Assembly (NCBI RefSeq): GCF_004152865.1
Contig: NZ_SEOO01000009.1
Coordinates: 1-64,000, forward strand
Source of the DNA: Sphingobium cupriresistens
GTDB lineage: Bacteria; Pseudomonadota; Alphaproteobacteria; Sphingomonadales; Sphingomonadaceae
Reading direction: 5' to 3'
DNA length: 64,000 nt
This document shows positions 53,355-63,812 of the stretch, piece by piece. A model generated the notes under the pieces. It did not search any database, was not told the DNA's origin, and saw nothing but the letters and a program-made list of their open reading frames with translations. Position numbers and translations under genes: made by a program. How positions within the stretch are numbered: the stretch's first letter is position 1; each line of letters starts with the position of its first letter.

Positions 53355-54787
53355 AAGAGCGACGCTGCCGCGGCAGCGCTCGCCTGATCTAGAAGGGGGT
53401 TGAGCAGATAGCCCAGCACGATCACCACGGCGCAGGCCGTCAGGATGATATTTTCGACCGAGCCGCCCTTCGCCTCATAGGCGGCGGTCGGTTCGTCGAA
53501 ATACATCGTCTTGATGATCTTGAGATAATAGAAGGCACCGATCACCGAAGCCGTGATGCCGAAGGCCGCCAGTGCGGTCAGGCCAGCCGCGACGGCGGCG
53601 TCGAATACCAGGAACTTCGCCCAGAAACCGAAGAGCGGCGGGATGCCGGCCATCGAGAACATGAAGATGGCGAGTGCGGCGGCCAGGCCCTTACGCGACT
53701 GCGACAGGCCCGCCAGACTGGCGATGGTTTCGATCGGCTTGCCGTCCGCATCGCGCATTTGCAGGATACAGGCGAAAGCGCCGATCGTCATCAGGACGTA
53801 AATGGCCATATAGCTCATCGTGCCCGCGACACCGGCAGGGGTGCCGGCCGCCAGGCCGATCAGCGCGAAACCGACATTGTTGATCGACGAATAGGCCATC
53901 AGCCGCTTGATGTTGGTCTGGCCGATCGCCGCGACGGCGCCGAAGAGGATCGAGGCGAGCGCGACGAAGATCACGATCTGCTGCCAGTCCAGACCTGCCG
54001 GCCCCAATGCTTCGATCGCGACGCGGACGGTCAGGCCCATCGCGGCGACCTTGGGCGCGCTGGCGAAGAAGGTCGTGACCGGGGTCGGCGCGCCTTCATA
54101 GACGTCGGGCGTCCACATATGGAACGGCACGGCGCTGATCTTGAAGGCAAGGCCCGCCAGCACGAACACCAGGCCAAACAACTCGCCCTTCGACACGCCG
54201 TCACCGAGCGCCACGGCGATGCCGTCGAACCCCGTGCTGCCGGTGAAGCCGTAAAGCAGCGAGATGCCGTAGAGCAGGATGCCGCTGGCGAGCGAACCCA
54301 GCACGAAATATTTGAGGCCCGCTTCCGAAGAGCGTTCATCCTGCCGCATGAAGCTGGCAAGGACATAAGAGGCGAGGCTGTTCATCTCCAGGCCGACATA
54401 GAGCGTCAGCATGTCGCCCGCCGACACCATCATGCCCATGCCGATGGCGGCGAACAGGATCAGGATCGGATATTCCGGGCGGGGGGCGCCGTCGGTCGAG
54501 AAGAAGCGCGGCGCGAGCAGGACGGCCGCCGCGGCCGCGCTGTAGATCAGCGCCTTGGCGAAGACCGAGAAGGCGTCGGCGCGGTACAAGCCGTCAAAGG
54601 CGTCCGGTCCATGGGCAAGCGAGCAGGACAGCGCCACGCCCGCGATCGCCAGCGTGATGACCGAGAGCCAGTTGACGACACGGGCCGAGCCGTCGCCGCC
54701 AAAGGCCGCGACCAGCATCAGCACAAGGCCGCCTGCAGTCAGGATGAGTTCGGGCAATACTGCCAGAAGGGAAGCGGAGTCGATCAT
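53351..54787 (-). CDS. nuoN: NADH dehydrogenase I subunit N
   Basis: 478 residues, about 14 membrane helices; antiporter-like proton-pumping subunit of complex I. A conserved Lys lies in the LGSLASGILLYG/GLAFKISAVPFHMWTPDVYEGAPTPVTTF region, and Glu residues in the early helices. The stop lies inside the probable birA start; its own start overlaps the nuoM stop by one base. Last subunit of the nuo operon. Confidence 0.96.
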   Translation of the reverse strand: MIDSASLLAVLPELILTAGGLVLMLVAAFGGDGSARVVNWLSVITLAIAGVALSCSLAHGPDAFDGLYRADAFSVFAKALIYSAAAAAVLLAPRFFSTDGAPRPEYPILILFAAIGMGMMVSAGDMLTLYVGLEMNSLASYVLASFMRQDERSSEAGLKYFVLGSLASGILLYGISLLYGFTGSTGFDGIAVALGDGVSKGELFGLVFVLAGLAFKISAVPFHMWTPDVYEGAPTPVTTFFASAPKVAAMGLTVRVAIEALGPAGLDWQQIVIFVALASILFGAVAAIGQTNIKRLMAYSSINNVGFALIGLAAGTPAGVAGTMSYMAIYVLMTIGAFACILQMRDADGKPIETIASLAGLSQSRKGLAAALAIFMFSMAGIPPLFGFWAKFLVFDAAVAAGLTALAAFGITASVIGAFYYLKIIKTMYFDEPTAAYEAKGGSVENIILTACAVVIVLGYLLNPLLDQASAAAAASLF

Positions 54788-56334
54788 CAGTGCGCCTCCC
54801 CGTGCGCAGGGGCTTCTTCATGGTGGCTCGCGCCCGCAGGCTTGGGCGCACCCATCTTGATCTTGGAATCTCCTGCGGGAGCCGCAGGGGCGAGACGCGC
54901 TTCGAGCGCGCGGATATCAGCCCGCATCGGCGCCAGGAAGCTTTCGGGATAGACGCCCATCCACAGCACGACCGCCGCGATCGGCGCCATCAGCCAGAAC
55001 TCCCGGATCGACAGGTCGGGCATGGCGGCGGCATCGGCATTGACCTGCGGGCCGTAACAGATGCGGCGATACAGATAGAGCATATAGGCCGCGCCCAGAA
55101 TGATCCCGGTGGTGCAGACCAGCGCGACCCAGCTCGACGCTTGATATACGCCCATCAGCGACAGGAATTCGCCGACGAAGTTGGAGGTGCCGGGCAGACC
55201 GACCGCCGCCATCGTGAAGAACAGGAACAGCACGGCATAGCGTGGCATATTGATGCTCAGGCCGCCATAGCGGTTGATCTCACGGGTATGCAGGCGGTCG
55301 TAAACGACGCCGACGCACAGGAACAGCGCGCCTGCGACCAGGCCATGGCCCAGCATGACCATCATCGCACCCTCGATGCCCGCCTGGTTGAAGGCGAACA
55401 GACCAATCGTGACGATCGCCATGTGCGCGACCGACGAATAGGCGATCAGCTTCTTCATGTCCGACTGCACCATCGCGACCAGCGAAGTGTAGACCACCGC
55501 GACCATCGACAGGCCCCAGACCAAAGGCGCAAGCTGCGCGGAGGCTTCGGGAAACATCGGCAGCGAGAAGCGGATGAAGCCGTAGCCGCCCATCTTGAGC
55601 AGAACGCCCGCCAGGATGACGGAGCCTGCCGTCGGCGCCTGAACATGCGCATCGGGCAGCCAGGTGTGGACCGGCCACATCGGCATCTTGACGGCGAAGC
55701 TGGCGAAGAAGGCCAGGAACAGCCAGGTTTGGACATGCGGATCGAAATTATAGGCCATCAGCGCCGGAATTTCGGTGGTGCCCGCCTCATGCACCATCCA
55801 CATCATCGCGATCAGCATCAGCACCGAGCCGAGCAGCGTGTAGAGGAAGAATTTATACGAGGCGTAAATCCGGTCCGCGCCACCCCAGATGCCGATGATG
55901 AGGTACATCGGGATCAGGCCAGCTTCGAACATGATGTAGAAGAGGTAGAGATCCTGCGCCGTGAAGACGCCGATCATCAGCACCTCCATGAACAGGAAGG
56001 CCGCCATATATTCGCCGACCCGCTTGTTGATCGCGTTCCAGCTCGCGCCGATGCAGATCGGCATCAGGAACACGGTCAGCGCGATCAGCATCAGGGCGAT
56101 GCCGTCGATGCCCAGGGCCCAGGCGAAGCGACCGAAGATCGGCGCATATTCCTGGAACTGCCACTGGAGGCCGCCCTGGTCGAAATTCAGCCACAAGACG
56201 ATGCCCAGGACGAAATCGACCAGCGTCGCGATGAGCGCGATCCAGCGCGCGTTGTTGGCGCTCGCGAAAAGGCAGGCGATGGCCCCGGCCATCGGGACTG
56301 CCATCATCAGGGAAAGGATGGGGAAGCCGTCCAT
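54787..56334 (-). CDS. nuoM: NADH dehydrogenase I subunit M
   Basis: 515 residues, antiporter-like proton-pumping subunit. Signature regions: [45 protein letters not shown] and [16 protein letters not shown]. The C-terminal ~40 residues past the last helix are Ala/Pro/His-rich ([14 protein letters not shown]). Overlaps nuoL and nuoN by one base at each end. Confidence 0.97.
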   Translation of the reverse strand: MDGFPILSLMMAVPMAGAIACLFASANNARWIALIATLVDFVLGIVLWLNFDQGGLQWQFQEYAPIFGRFAWALGIDGIALMLIALTVFLMPICIGASWNAINKRVGEYMAAFLFMEVLMIGVFTAQDLYLFYIMFEAGLIPMYLIIGIWGGADRIYASYKFFLYTLLGSVLMLIAMMWMVHEAGTTEIPALMAYNFDPHVQTWLFLAFFASFAVKMPMWPVHTWLPDAHVQAPTAGSVILAGVLLKMGGYGFIRFSLPMFPEASAQLAPLVWGLSMVAVVYTSLVAMVQSDMKKLIAYSSVAHMAIVTIGLFAFNQAGIEGAMMVMLGHGLVAGALFLCVGVVYDRLHTREINRYGGLSINMPRYAVLFLFFTMAAVGLPGTSNFVGEFLSLMGVYQASSWVALVCTTGIILGAAYMLYLYRRICYGPQVNADAAAMPDLSIREFWLMAPIAAVVLWMGVYPESFLAPMRADIRALEARLAPAAPAGDSKIKMGAPKPAGASHHEEAPAHGEAH

Positions 56335-58415
56335 TATCGTGTCATCGCCCAGGTTGCGGCAGCGGCGAGGCCGATCAGCATCACCAGCGCGTAGGTGTAG
56401 AGATAGCCGGATTGCAGCCGACGGGTAATTTTGTTGCCCTGCACGACCAGCGCAGCCAGGCCGTTCGGCCCGAACCGGTCGATGAAGCCGACATCACCGA
56501 ACTTCCAGAAGAAGCGACCGATCGCGAAAGCGGGCTTGACGAACAGGAAATTATACAGCTCGTCGAAATACCATTTGTTGAGCAGGAAAGTGTACAGCCC
56601 GGTGAAGGTCGCCACAAACCGCTGCGGCCAGTCGGTATTCTTGATGTAGCTCAGCCAGGCGACGAACAGACCGGTCAGCATCACCGTGAACGGCGCAAAC
56701 TTGACCCAAGTCGGCACTTCATGCGCGGCATGCATCAGGTGGCTGTCGAACGCGAGCGCGCCCTTCCAGAATTCGATTCCGCCTTCGGAACCGATGAACT
56801 GGTCGTGGAACAGGAAGCCGGCGAACACCGCGCCCAGGCTGAGCACGATCAACGGGACCAGCATGACGAGCGGGCTTTCGTGCGGGTGATAGCCACCCGT
56901 GCCGTCGCCTGCCTCATGGGCATGATGATCGTCATGACCGTGCGCCGCATGGGCGTGATCGTCATGTGCATGGACGGCATGATCGTCGTGACCATGGTCG
57001 TCATGGCCATGGGCGTCATGCAGCGCATGCTGGATATGTTCCGACTGGGTCCAGCGCGGCTTGCCGAAGAAAGTCAGGAAGACCAGGCGCCAGCTATAAA
57101 AGCTGGTGAGCAACGCAGCGAACACGCCGACGATGAACGCCCCGGTGCCGGCCCCGCCAGCGGCATAGGCTGCTTCAAGAATGCCGTCCTTCGAATAGAA
57201 GCCGGCAAAGCCCACGCCGATGATCGGCAGCCCTACGCCGGTGATGGCAAGCGTGCCCAGCGTCATCGTCCAGAAGGTGATCGGGATGCTTTTCCGCAGG
57301 CCGCCATAATAACGCATGTCCTGCTCATGATGCATCGCATGGATGACCGACCCGGCGCCCAGGAACAGCAGCGCCTTGAAGAAGGCGTGCGTGAACAGGT
57401 GGAACATCGCCGCGCCATAAGCGCCGACGCCCGCGGCGAAGAACATATAGCCCAGCTGCGAACAGGTCGAATAGGCGATGACGCGCTTGATGTCGGTCTG
57501 CACCGTACCCACGGTCGCGGCGAACAAACAGGTCGCTGCGCCGACATAGGTGACGACGGTCAGAGCCGTTTGCGACGTTTCGAACATCGGCGACAGGCGG
57601 CAGACCATGAAGACGCCCGCGGTGACCATCGTCGCCGCGTGGATCAGCGCCGACACAGGCGTCGGGCCTTCCATCGCGTCCGGCAACCAGGTGTGCAGGC
57701 CAAGCTGCGCGGACTTGCCCATAGCGCCGACGAACAGCAGCAGGCAGAGGACCGTCATCGTGTCGAAGCGGTGGCCGAGGAAGCCGATGGTCGAACCGGC
57801 CATTGACGGGGCCATTTCCAGAATTTCCGGGATCGATATGGTATTGAACACCAGATAGGTGCCGAAAATGCCCATCATGAAGCCAAGGTCGCCGACGCGG
57901 TTGACGACGAACGCCTTGATCGCGGCTGCATTGGCGCTGGGCTTGCGGAACCAGAAACCGATAAGCAGGTAGGAGGCCAGGCCCACGCCTTCCCAGCCGA
58001 AGAACATCTGGAGCAGATTATTCGCGGTCACGAGCATCAGCATCGCGAAGGTGAAGAGCGAGAGATAGGCGAAGAAGCGCGGCTGATCCGGCTCTTCGTC
58101 CATATAGCCCCAGCTATAAAGGTGGACGAGGCTCGACACGCTGGTGATGACCACCAGCATGACCGCCGTCATCGTATCGACGCGCAGCGCCCACTGGGCG
58201 TCGAAGCTGCCGCTTTCGATCCAGGTGAAGAGCGGCGTCACCGATGCTTCGGCATGACCAAACAGGAAGGGAACGAAGATCGCCCAGCTCATGGCGCAGG
58301 CTGCAAACAGCGCGCCAGTGGTGACGATCTTGGCGGGCAGTTTGCCGAGAGCCTTGTTGCCCAGGCCCGCGATGGCAGCAGCCAGCAGCGGAAGAAGAAC
58401 GATAAGCTGGATCAT
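56334..58415 (-). CDS. nuoL: NADH dehydrogenase I subunit L with His/Asp-rich loop
   Basis: 693 residues; the largest antiporter-like subunit, with the long lateral helix at its C-terminus. Typical regions: [52 protein letters not shown] and [17 protein letters not shown]. Between transmembrane segments, residues 463-500 form a loop of repeated HxHDDH-like units (about half His, a third Asp). That is richer than the short loop usual here and could bind metal ions. Overlaps nuoK and nuoM ends. Confidence 0.97.
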   Translation of the reverse strand: MIQLIVLLPLLAAAIAGLGNKALGKLPAKIVTTGALFAACAMSWAIFVPFLFGHAEASVTPLFTWIESGSFDAQWALRVDTMTAVMLVVITSVSSLVHLYSWGYMDEEPDQPRFFAYLSLFTFAMLMLVTANNLLQMFFGWEGVGLASYLLIGFWFRKPSANAAAIKAFVVNRVGDLGFMMGIFGTYLVFNTISIPEILEMAPSMAGSTIGFLGHRFDTMTVLCLLLFVGAMGKSAQLGLHTWLPDAMEGPTPVSALIHAATMVTAGVFMVCRLSPMFETSQTALTVVTYVGAATCLFAATVGTVQTDIKRVIAYSTCSQLGYMFFAAGVGAYGAAMFHLFTHAFFKALLFLGAGSVIHAMHHEQDMRYYGGLRKSIPITFWTMTLGTLAITGVGLPIIGVGFAGFYSKDGILEAAYAAGGAGTGAFIVGVFAALLTSFYSWRLVFLTFFGKPRWTQSEHIQHALHDAHGHDDHGHDDHAVHAHDDHAHAAHGHDDHHAHEAGDGTGGYHPHESPLVMLVPLIVLSLGAVFAGFLFHDQFIGSEGGIEFWKGALAFDSHLMHAAHEVPTWVKFAPFTVMLTGLFVAWLSYIKNTDWPQRFVATFTGLYTFLLNKWYFDELYNFLFVKPAFAIGRFFWKFGDVGFIDRFGPNGLAALVVQGNKITRRLQSGYLYTYALVMLIGLAAAATWAMTR
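56914..57029 (-). repeat. Repeat encoding the His/Asp-rich loop of NuoL
   Basis: Degenerate tandem units of the type CATGACGAC/CATGGGCAT (read on the minus strand), 6-15 bases long, encode alternating His and Asp residues 463-500 of NuoL. The length is a multiple of three throughout, so the frame is kept. Confidence 0.7.
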
Positions 58416-58425
58416 GAGTTCAGGC

Positions 58426-58731
58426 TCAGCCCTTCATCCGGTTGACATCGTCGACGGCGATGGTGCCGCGACCACGGAAGTAAATGACGAGGATGGCAAG
58501 CCCGATGGCCGCCTCGCCCGCCGCGACGGTCAGCACGAACATGCTGAATACCTGCCCCACCAGATCGCCAAGGAAGGCGCTGAAGGCGACGAGGTTGATG
58601 TTCACACTGAGCAGGATCAGCTCGATCGCCATCAGGATGATGATGACATTCTTGCGGTTGATGAAGATGCCCAGCACCCCCATCACGAAGAGGATGGCGC
58701 TGACCACCATATAATGTTGAAGGCCGATCAC
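58426..58731 (-). CDS. nuoK: NADH dehydrogenase I subunit K (GTG start)
   Basis: 101 residues, three membrane helices, the usual NuoK size. Conserved Glu in [17 protein letters not shown] and in [22 protein letters not shown]. Start is GTG at 58731 (GTG-ATC-GGC, giving [10 protein letters not shown]), overlapping the nuoJ stop as GTGA. The frame stays open far upstream only as a shadow of nuoJ. Confidence 0.96.
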   Translation of the reverse strand: MIGLQHYMVVSAILFVMGVLGIFINRKNVIIILMAIELILLSVNINLVAFSAFLGDLVGQVFSMFVLTVAAGEAAIGLAILVIYFRGRGTIAVDDVNRMKG

Positions 58732-59339
58732 AGCTCCACCCCCTGCCCTGTGGGCTGATTGATATTGCGGACCGCATCCTGCGGACGGCGGCGGTTCTGC
58801 TTGGCGATATTCTGGCCTTTCACGCCGCCGCGTGCGCGATGGGTCAGGACAATCGCGCCGATCATCGCGACCAGCAGGACGATGCCCGCTGCCTCGAACA
58901 GGAAGATATAGCGGGTGTAAAGCAGCCCGCCGATCGCCTGGATGTTGCTGAGTTCCGGGTTCACCGGCGCGGCGCGCTGCGCCAATTCGATGGGACCAGC
59001 GCTCCACAGGCCAATGCCAAGCACGATCTCCGCCAGCAGCACCAACGCGATCAGCAGCCCGAATGGCAGATAATCGACGAAACCCGCGCGTAATTCAGCA
59101 AAGTCGATGTCCAGCATCATGACCACGAACAGAAACAGCACCGCGACCGCGCCGACATAGACGATGACGAGCAGCATCGCGATGAATTCAGCGCCCAGCA
59201 GCACCATCAGCCCCGCCGCGTTGAAGAAGGCGAGGATCAGCCACAGCACCGAATGAACGGGATTGCGCGACAAAATGGTGAGCGCGCCGCTGCTCACCAC
59301 CAAAATGGCGAACAGGTAAAAGGCGAGGACGTGAATCAC
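58728..59339 (-). CDS. nuoJ: NADH dehydrogenase I subunit J
   Basis: 203 residues, five membrane helices. Starts [36 protein letters not shown] and has the conserved helix-3 [30 protein letters not shown], which includes the pi-bulge glycine. The basic C-terminal tail is poorly conserved. Follows nuoI after 30 bases. Confidence 0.96.
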   Translation of the reverse strand: MIHVLAFYLFAILVVSSGALTILSRNPVHSVLWLILAFFNAAGLMVLLGAEFIAMLLVIVYVGAVAVLFLFVVMMLDIDFAELRAGFVDYLPFGLLIALVLLAEIVLGIGLWSAGPIELAQRAAPVNPELSNIQAIGGLLYTRYIFLFEAAGIVLLVAMIGAIVLTHRARGGVKGQNIAKQNRRRPQDAVRNINQPTGQGVEL

Positions 59340-59369
59340 AGGTGCAATATTCCCTTTGACGCGCGCGGC

Positions 59370-59855
59370 TTAACGATAGGGGGCATCGGCGGCAAGGTTC
59401 GCGGCGATCGCGCGTTCCCACTTGTCGCCATTTTCAAGGAGCTTGGCCTTGTCATAGATCAGCTCCTCACGGGTTTCGGTCGCGAACTCGAAATTCGGCC
59501 CTTCCACGACCGCATCGACCGGGCAGGCTTCCTGACAGAAGCCGCAATAGATGCACTTGGTCATGTCGATGTCATAGCGCGTTGTGCGCCGGCTGCCATC
59601 GTCGCGCGGCTGCGCCTCGATGGTGATCGCCTGCGCCGGGCAGACCGCCTCGCATAGCTTGCACGCGATGCAGCGCTCTTCCCCGTTGGGGTAGCGGCGC
59701 AGCGCATGTTCACCACGGAAACGCGGCGAAATCGGGTTCTTTTCGTAGGGGTAGTTGATCGTCGCCTTGGGCTTGAAGAAATACTTCAAGGTCAGCCAGT
59801 GCGCCTTCACGAACTCCCAGAGGGTGAAGCTTTTGACGTAGTAACCGAGGCTCAT
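59370..59855 (-). CDS. nuoI: NADH dehydrogenase I subunit I (2x[4Fe-4S])
   Basis: 161 residues. Two ferredoxin-type clusters, [12 protein letters not shown] and [12 protein letters not shown], carry electrons toward the quinone site at the membrane interface. The N-terminal helix [20 protein letters not shown] associates with the membrane arm. Its start overlaps the nuoH stop by four bases. Confidence 0.97.
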   Translation of the reverse strand: MSLGYYVKSFTLWEFVKAHWLTLKYFFKPKATINYPYEKNPISPRFRGEHALRRYPNGEERCIACKLCEAVCPAQAITIEAQPRDDGSRRTTRYDIDMTKCIYCGFCQEACPVDAVVEGPNFEFATETREELIYDKAKLLENGDKWERAIAANLAADAPYR

Positions 59856-60901
59856 TGTGCGCCTCCATAGCGCGTCAGCATGAGGAAGCCCGAAACCAGG
59901 AAGACGAAGAAGAGCGAGGTCGGCAGGAAGATCTTCCAGCCCAGCCGCATCAGCTGGTCATAACGATAGCGGGGCACCGTCGCCTTCACCCAGGAGAAGA
60001 CGAAGAAAAAGAACAGGATCTTGGCGAACAGCCACAGGATGCCCGGCACATAATAGAGCGGCGCCCAGTCGAGCGGAGGCAGATAGCCGCCCCAGAACAG
60101 GATCGCGTTCAGTGCGCACATCAGGATGACGTTGGCATATTCGCCGAGCCAGTAGAGCGCGAAGGCCATGGACGAATATTCGGTCTGATAGCCCGCGACC
60201 AGCTCGCTTTCCGCTTCGGTCAGATCGAAGGGCGCCCGCGCAGTTTCGGCCATGGCGGAAATCAGGAACATGATCGCCATCGGGAACAGCAGCGGGTTGA
60301 AGCCATTGCCGTTCAGGAAGCCATAATAGCCCTTCTGACTTTCCACGATCGCGGTCAGATTGAAACTGCCGGCCCACAGCACGACGCAGATCAGGATGAA
60401 GCCGATGGAGACTTCATAACTGATCATCTGCGCGCTGGCGCGGATCGCGGAATAGAAAGGATATTTGGAGTTAGAAGCCCAGCCCGCCAGAACAATGCCA
60501 TAGACGCCAAGCGAACTGATCGCGAGGATATAGAGCAGACCGACATTGATATTCGCCAGCACCACGCCGACCTGAAACGGGATCACCGCCCATGCCATCA
60601 GCGCGATCGTAAAGGTGATAATCGGGGCGATAATGAACAGCGTCTTATTCGCCGCCGACGGGATGATGGTTTCCTGCAGGAACACCTTGGCGCCGTCCGC
60701 GAAGGATTGCAGCAGGCCGAACGGGCCGACGACATTGGGGCCGCGGCGCAGCGCCATCGCCGCCCAGATCTTGCGGTCGGCATAGATGAGCATCGCGACC
60801 GCCAGCATGACCGGCAATGCGATCACCAGGATGCCTATGATGGTCGACAGGAACCAGGCACCTTCGAACGACATGCCCAGATTTTGGAAGAAAGCGGTCA
60901 C
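59852..60901 (-). CDS. nuoH: NADH dehydrogenase I subunit H
   Basis: 349 residues, eight membrane helices; forms the quinone-binding chamber. Conserved [26 protein letters not shown] loop near residue 55 and the [23 protein letters not shown] loop near 225. Separated from nuoG by a 106-base gap that holds a REP-like palindrome; otherwise in line with the operon. Confidence 0.97.
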   Translation of the reverse strand: MTAFFQNLGMSFEGAWFLSTIIGILVIALPVMLAVAMLIYADRKIWAAMALRRGPNVVGPFGLLQSFADGAKVFLQETIIPSAANKTLFIIAPIITFTIALMAWAVIPFQVGVVLANINVGLLYILAISSLGVYGIVLAGWASNSKYPFYSAIRASAQMISYEVSIGFILICVVLWAGSFNLTAIVESQKGYYGFLNGNGFNPLLFPMAIMFLISAMAETARAPFDLTEAESELVAGYQTEYSSMAFALYWLGEYANVILMCALNAILFWGGYLPPLDWAPLYYVPGILWLFAKILFFFFVFSWVKATVPRYRYDQLMRLGWKIFLPTSLFFVFLVSGFLMLTRYGGAQ

Positions 60902-60929
60902 TTAATGCCCCCAGTGTTAATGGAGCAAC

Positions 60930-60995
60930 GTGCTCCCGCGAAAGCGGGAATCCAGTTCAGACGTCGGGACTGGGTTCCCGCCTGCGCGGGAACAC
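60930..60995. repeat. REP-like intergenic palindrome, copy 2 (between nuoG and nuoH)
   Basis: Left arm from 60930 (GTGCTCCCGCGAAAGCGGGA) and right arm ending GCGGGAACAC at 60995 are near-complementary, and each arm also folds on itself. Related in core sequence (CGCGAAAGCGGG) to the copy at 6500-6589. It lies inside the nuo operon, so it will be present in the transcript and may act as a stability or processing hairpin. Confidence 0.75.
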
Positions 60996-61007
60996 GGATG
61001 CGCTGCA

Positions 61008-63014
61008 TCATTCTGCCGCCTCCGCAAATTCCACCCCATGGATCAGTTCGGCCGAGCATATCTGCATCGTCGGACTGGCGCGGCAAATGGCGTTGGTCAG
61101 GTAGAAATCCTTGATCGGCGAAGCCAGTTCGCCAGTCGCGCCAGTCGGCAGCGAGGGAATGGACCAGCCATAATCGGCCAGCCCCTCGACGCCCAGCGCC
61201 GGAACCGCCTTGACCATTGCGGCGCGCAGAGCGTCGAAGCTGTCGAACGGCAGCTTGGCGCCCAGCGCTTCGGACAGCGCACGCAGGATCGACCAGTCCT
61301 CGCGGGCGTCGCCCGGCGCGAACACGGCCTTTTCACCGAACTGAACCCGGCCTTCCAGATTGACGTAAGTGCCAGCCTTTTCGGCATAGCTTGCGCCCGG
61401 CAGGATGACGTCCGCCGCATGGGCGCCCTTGTCGCCATGATGACCGACATAGACTTTGAAGCTGTCGGGGAAGGCGGCATAATCCACCTCGTCCGCGCCG
61501 AGCGAAAGGAGCAGCTTGGGCGCGGCGGCCGCCACCGCCTTGATGCCGCCCTGCGTCGCATAACCCAGCATCAGCCCGCCCATACGTGCCGCCGCAAAAT
61601 GCAGGACGTTATAGCCGTTCCAGCCGTCCTTGATGAGGCCCAGCGTCTCGACCAGCGCCAGCGTGTCGCCATGCGCGCCGTCCTTGGCCAGTACGCCGCC
61701 GCCCACGATCATTGCGGGCCGCGCGGCCTTGCTGAACGCCTCGACCACCGCTTCCGGCAGCTTGGCGAGCAGCGATGCATCATTGCCCAGCCATTCGACC
61801 TTGTAGGTCAGGTCGAACTCAGGCCCGATGGAAAAGACCTTCGCGCCCTTCTTTATCGCCTTGCGCAGCCGCGTGTTCACCAAAGGCGCTTCCCAGCGCA
61901 AATTGGTGCCGACCAGCAGGATGACATCGACGGTTTCCAGATCGGCCAGCGGCGTATTGAACACCACCGAAGACAGGCTCGAAACGTCATAGGACAGGCC
62001 GGTCTGACGGCCTTCCAGCATCGTGCCGCCAAGCTTTTCGACCAGCGCCTTGCCGGCGAACATCGTCTCGCAATCGAGCAGGTCACCGGCGATCGCCGCG
62101 ACGCTACCGCCATGCTGGACCGCTGCGACGGCGGCGAAGGCTTCCGCCCAGGTCGCCGAAACCAGCTTGCCGTCCTTGCGGACATAGGGTTTGTCGAGCC
62201 GCTTGCGGACCAGACCATCGACATTGTGCCGAGTCTTGTCCGACGCCCATTCCTCGTTCACGTCGTCATTGATGCGCGGCACGGCGCGCAGCACCTGACG
62301 GCCCCGGCTGTCGAGCCGGATATTGGTGCCCAGCGCGTCCATCACGTCGATCGCATGGGTCTTCTTCAATTCCCAAGGACGCGCTTCGAACGCATAGGGC
62401 TTGGCAGTCAGCGCGCCGACGGGGCACAGGTCGACCACATTGCCCGACAATTCGCTCTTGGCGGCATGTTCGAGATAGGTGGTGATCTGCATATTTTCGC
62501 CGCGACCGATCGCGCCGATTTCCGGCACGCCCGCCACTTCCTCGGCAAAGCGCACGCAGCGGGTGCACTGGATGCAGCGGGTCATGACCGTCTTGACGAT
62601 CGGACCCATATATTTCTCGGTGACGGCACGCTTATTCTCGTCATAGCGCGACGCGCCGCGGCCATAGGCGACCGACTGGTCCTGCAAATCGCATTCGCCG
62701 CCCTGATCGCAAATCGGGCAATCGAGCGGATGGTTGATGAGGAGGAACTCCATCACCCCTTCGCGCGCCTTCTTGACCATTTCGCTGTCGGTGCGGATTT
62801 CCTGCCCCTCGGCAGCGGGCAACGCGCAGGATGCCTGCGGCTTGGGCGGTCCGGGCTTCACTTCGACCAGGCACATGCGGCAATTGCCCGCGATGGACAG
62901 GCGTTCATGATAGCAGAAGCGCGGAATTTCCTTCCCCGCCATCTCGCACGCTTGCAGAACCGTCGCACCCGCCGGGACTTCGAGTTCTACGCCGTCAACT
63001 TTGACTTTAGGCAT
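61008..63014 (-). CDS. nuoG: NADH dehydrogenase I subunit G
   Basis: 668 residues. N-terminal [2Fe-2S] ferredoxin domain (PRFCYHERLSIAGNCRMCLVE), His-ligated [4Fe-4S] N5 cluster (HPLDCPICDQGGECDLQ), then [4Fe-4S] CIQCTRC with the later CPVGAL. A large molybdopterin-oxidoreductase-like domain follows that has lost the cofactor. ATG at 63014 (MPKVKVDGVELEVPAG) is the family start; the frame is open to 63068. A 99-base gap separates it from the unknown gene upstream. Confidence 0.97.
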   Translation of the reverse strand: MPKVKVDGVELEVPAGATVLQACEMAGKEIPRFCYHERLSIAGNCRMCLVEVKPGPPKPQASCALPAAEGQEIRTDSEMVKKAREGVMEFLLINHPLDCPICDQGGECDLQDQSVAYGRGASRYDENKRAVTEKYMGPIVKTVMTRCIQCTRCVRFAEEVAGVPEIGAIGRGENMQITTYLEHAAKSELSGNVVDLCPVGALTAKPYAFEARPWELKKTHAIDVMDALGTNIRLDSRGRQVLRAVPRINDDVNEEWASDKTRHNVDGLVRKRLDKPYVRKDGKLVSATWAEAFAAVAAVQHGGSVAAIAGDLLDCETMFAGKALVEKLGGTMLEGRQTGLSYDVSSLSSVVFNTPLADLETVDVILLVGTNLRWEAPLVNTRLRKAIKKGAKVFSIGPEFDLTYKVEWLGNDASLLAKLPEAVVEAFSKAARPAMIVGGGVLAKDGAHGDTLALVETLGLIKDGWNGYNVLHFAAARMGGLMLGYATQGGIKAVAAAAPKLLLSLGADEVDYAAFPDSFKVYVGHHGDKGAHAADVILPGASYAEKAGTYVNLEGRVQFGEKAVFAPGDAREDWSILRALSEALGAKLPFDSFDALRAAMVKAVPALGVEGLADYGWSIPSLPTGATGELASPIKDFYLTNAICRASPTMQICSAELIHGVEFAEAAE

Positions 63015-63113
63015 TCGCGCTGCCCTTTTTGGAAGCGATGAGCGACTTGGCCGCCCGTTTATGACCACCGACCCTCTCGGCGTGGCTTGGGGCGAAATTA
63101 AGGCGGATCTGGT

Positions 63114-63812
63114 TCATTTTTGCACCTCGGTCCGAGCAAATTCGCTCTTAGTCACGGCGCGGGTCAAACGAAGCAATCCTTCAGCGACGGCGCCCTTCAC
63201 CGTCGCCTTCGACAGTTCGATTTTCTCGCCATCGGGGATGCACGCGCTGAATTTCGGCATCAACGCCTGAACGGTTTCATTTTCCTGACGAGAAGCTGGA
63301 TAAGATAGCACCAGCGACCGTGAAAGCGCTGGATTGGCGCGCGCCACACATTCACCAAATTGTTCCAGCGCCACCACTGAATATGCCGCACTTGGAACAG
63401 TATCGCCATATAATTGGAGATAACCGCTATTCAAATCATCCGGGAATGAGTCAATGGCCTTGGACTTATAGTCATGCTTGAAAAGCGCTACGAAAATTCC
63501 TCCTCGCAGCAAGTTTTCCGAAAGCTCCAATTGACCATCCGCCATGCACTCGTCCGAAGGATCGAACATGCTTTTTAGCAAAGATTTATATTCTGGCGAA
63601 CCGACGGGCAGATCAATGAATTTACGCGTGCGTCCTTGCGAACGATCAACGACGCAAGCCGCAAATCCCTCCATGGTCACTCGCGCGGCCGCGGGGCCTC
63701 GACCCGGCATTTGCGCCACACGATGACGGATCAATGTCCCCGTTTCCTGCGCCAATGCCGGCGGCGCCGCAACAAAAGCGGCGGATATTAGAAGAGCGAA
63801 CCGCAGTATCAC
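63114..63812 (-). CDS. Unknown exported protein wedged between nuoF and nuoG
   Basis: 232 residues. GTG start overlaps the nuoF stop (GTGA), so translation is coupled to nuoF. A Sec signal peptide (1-21, cut near ALAQ) is followed by a mostly alpha-helical domain with four Cys (residues about 53, 89, 153 and 190) that could form two disulphides. I do not recognise the family. Base composition in 63290-63640 is clearly lower in GC than the flanking nuo genes, which suggests later acquisition. No link to complex I is evident apart from position. Confidence 0.8.
   Translation of the reverse strand: MILRFALLISAAFVAAPPALAQETGTLIRHRVAQMPGRGPAAARVTMEGFAACVVDRSQGRTRKFIDLPVGSPEYKSLLKSMFDPSDECMADGQLELSENLLRGGIFVALFKHDYKSKAIDSFPDDLNSGYLQLYGDTVPSAAYSVVALEQFGECVARANPALSRSLVLSYPASRQENETVQALMPKFSACIPDGEKIELSKATVKGAVAEGLLRLTRAVTKSEFARTEVQK

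Noticed and set aside
54790-56394. 534-codon plus-strand open frame opposite nuoM
   Set aside because: Antisense of nuoM, with His/Arg/Asp/Gln-rich composition and no membrane segments.
56914-57029. CRISPR-like short repeats
   Set aside because: Units are degenerate, lack spacers, and encode the His/Asp loop of NuoL in frame.
60930-63041. 703-codon plus-strand open frame opposite nuoG
   Set aside because: Exact antisense of nuoG, with His/Arg/Asp-rich composition typical of a shadow frame in high-GC DNA.
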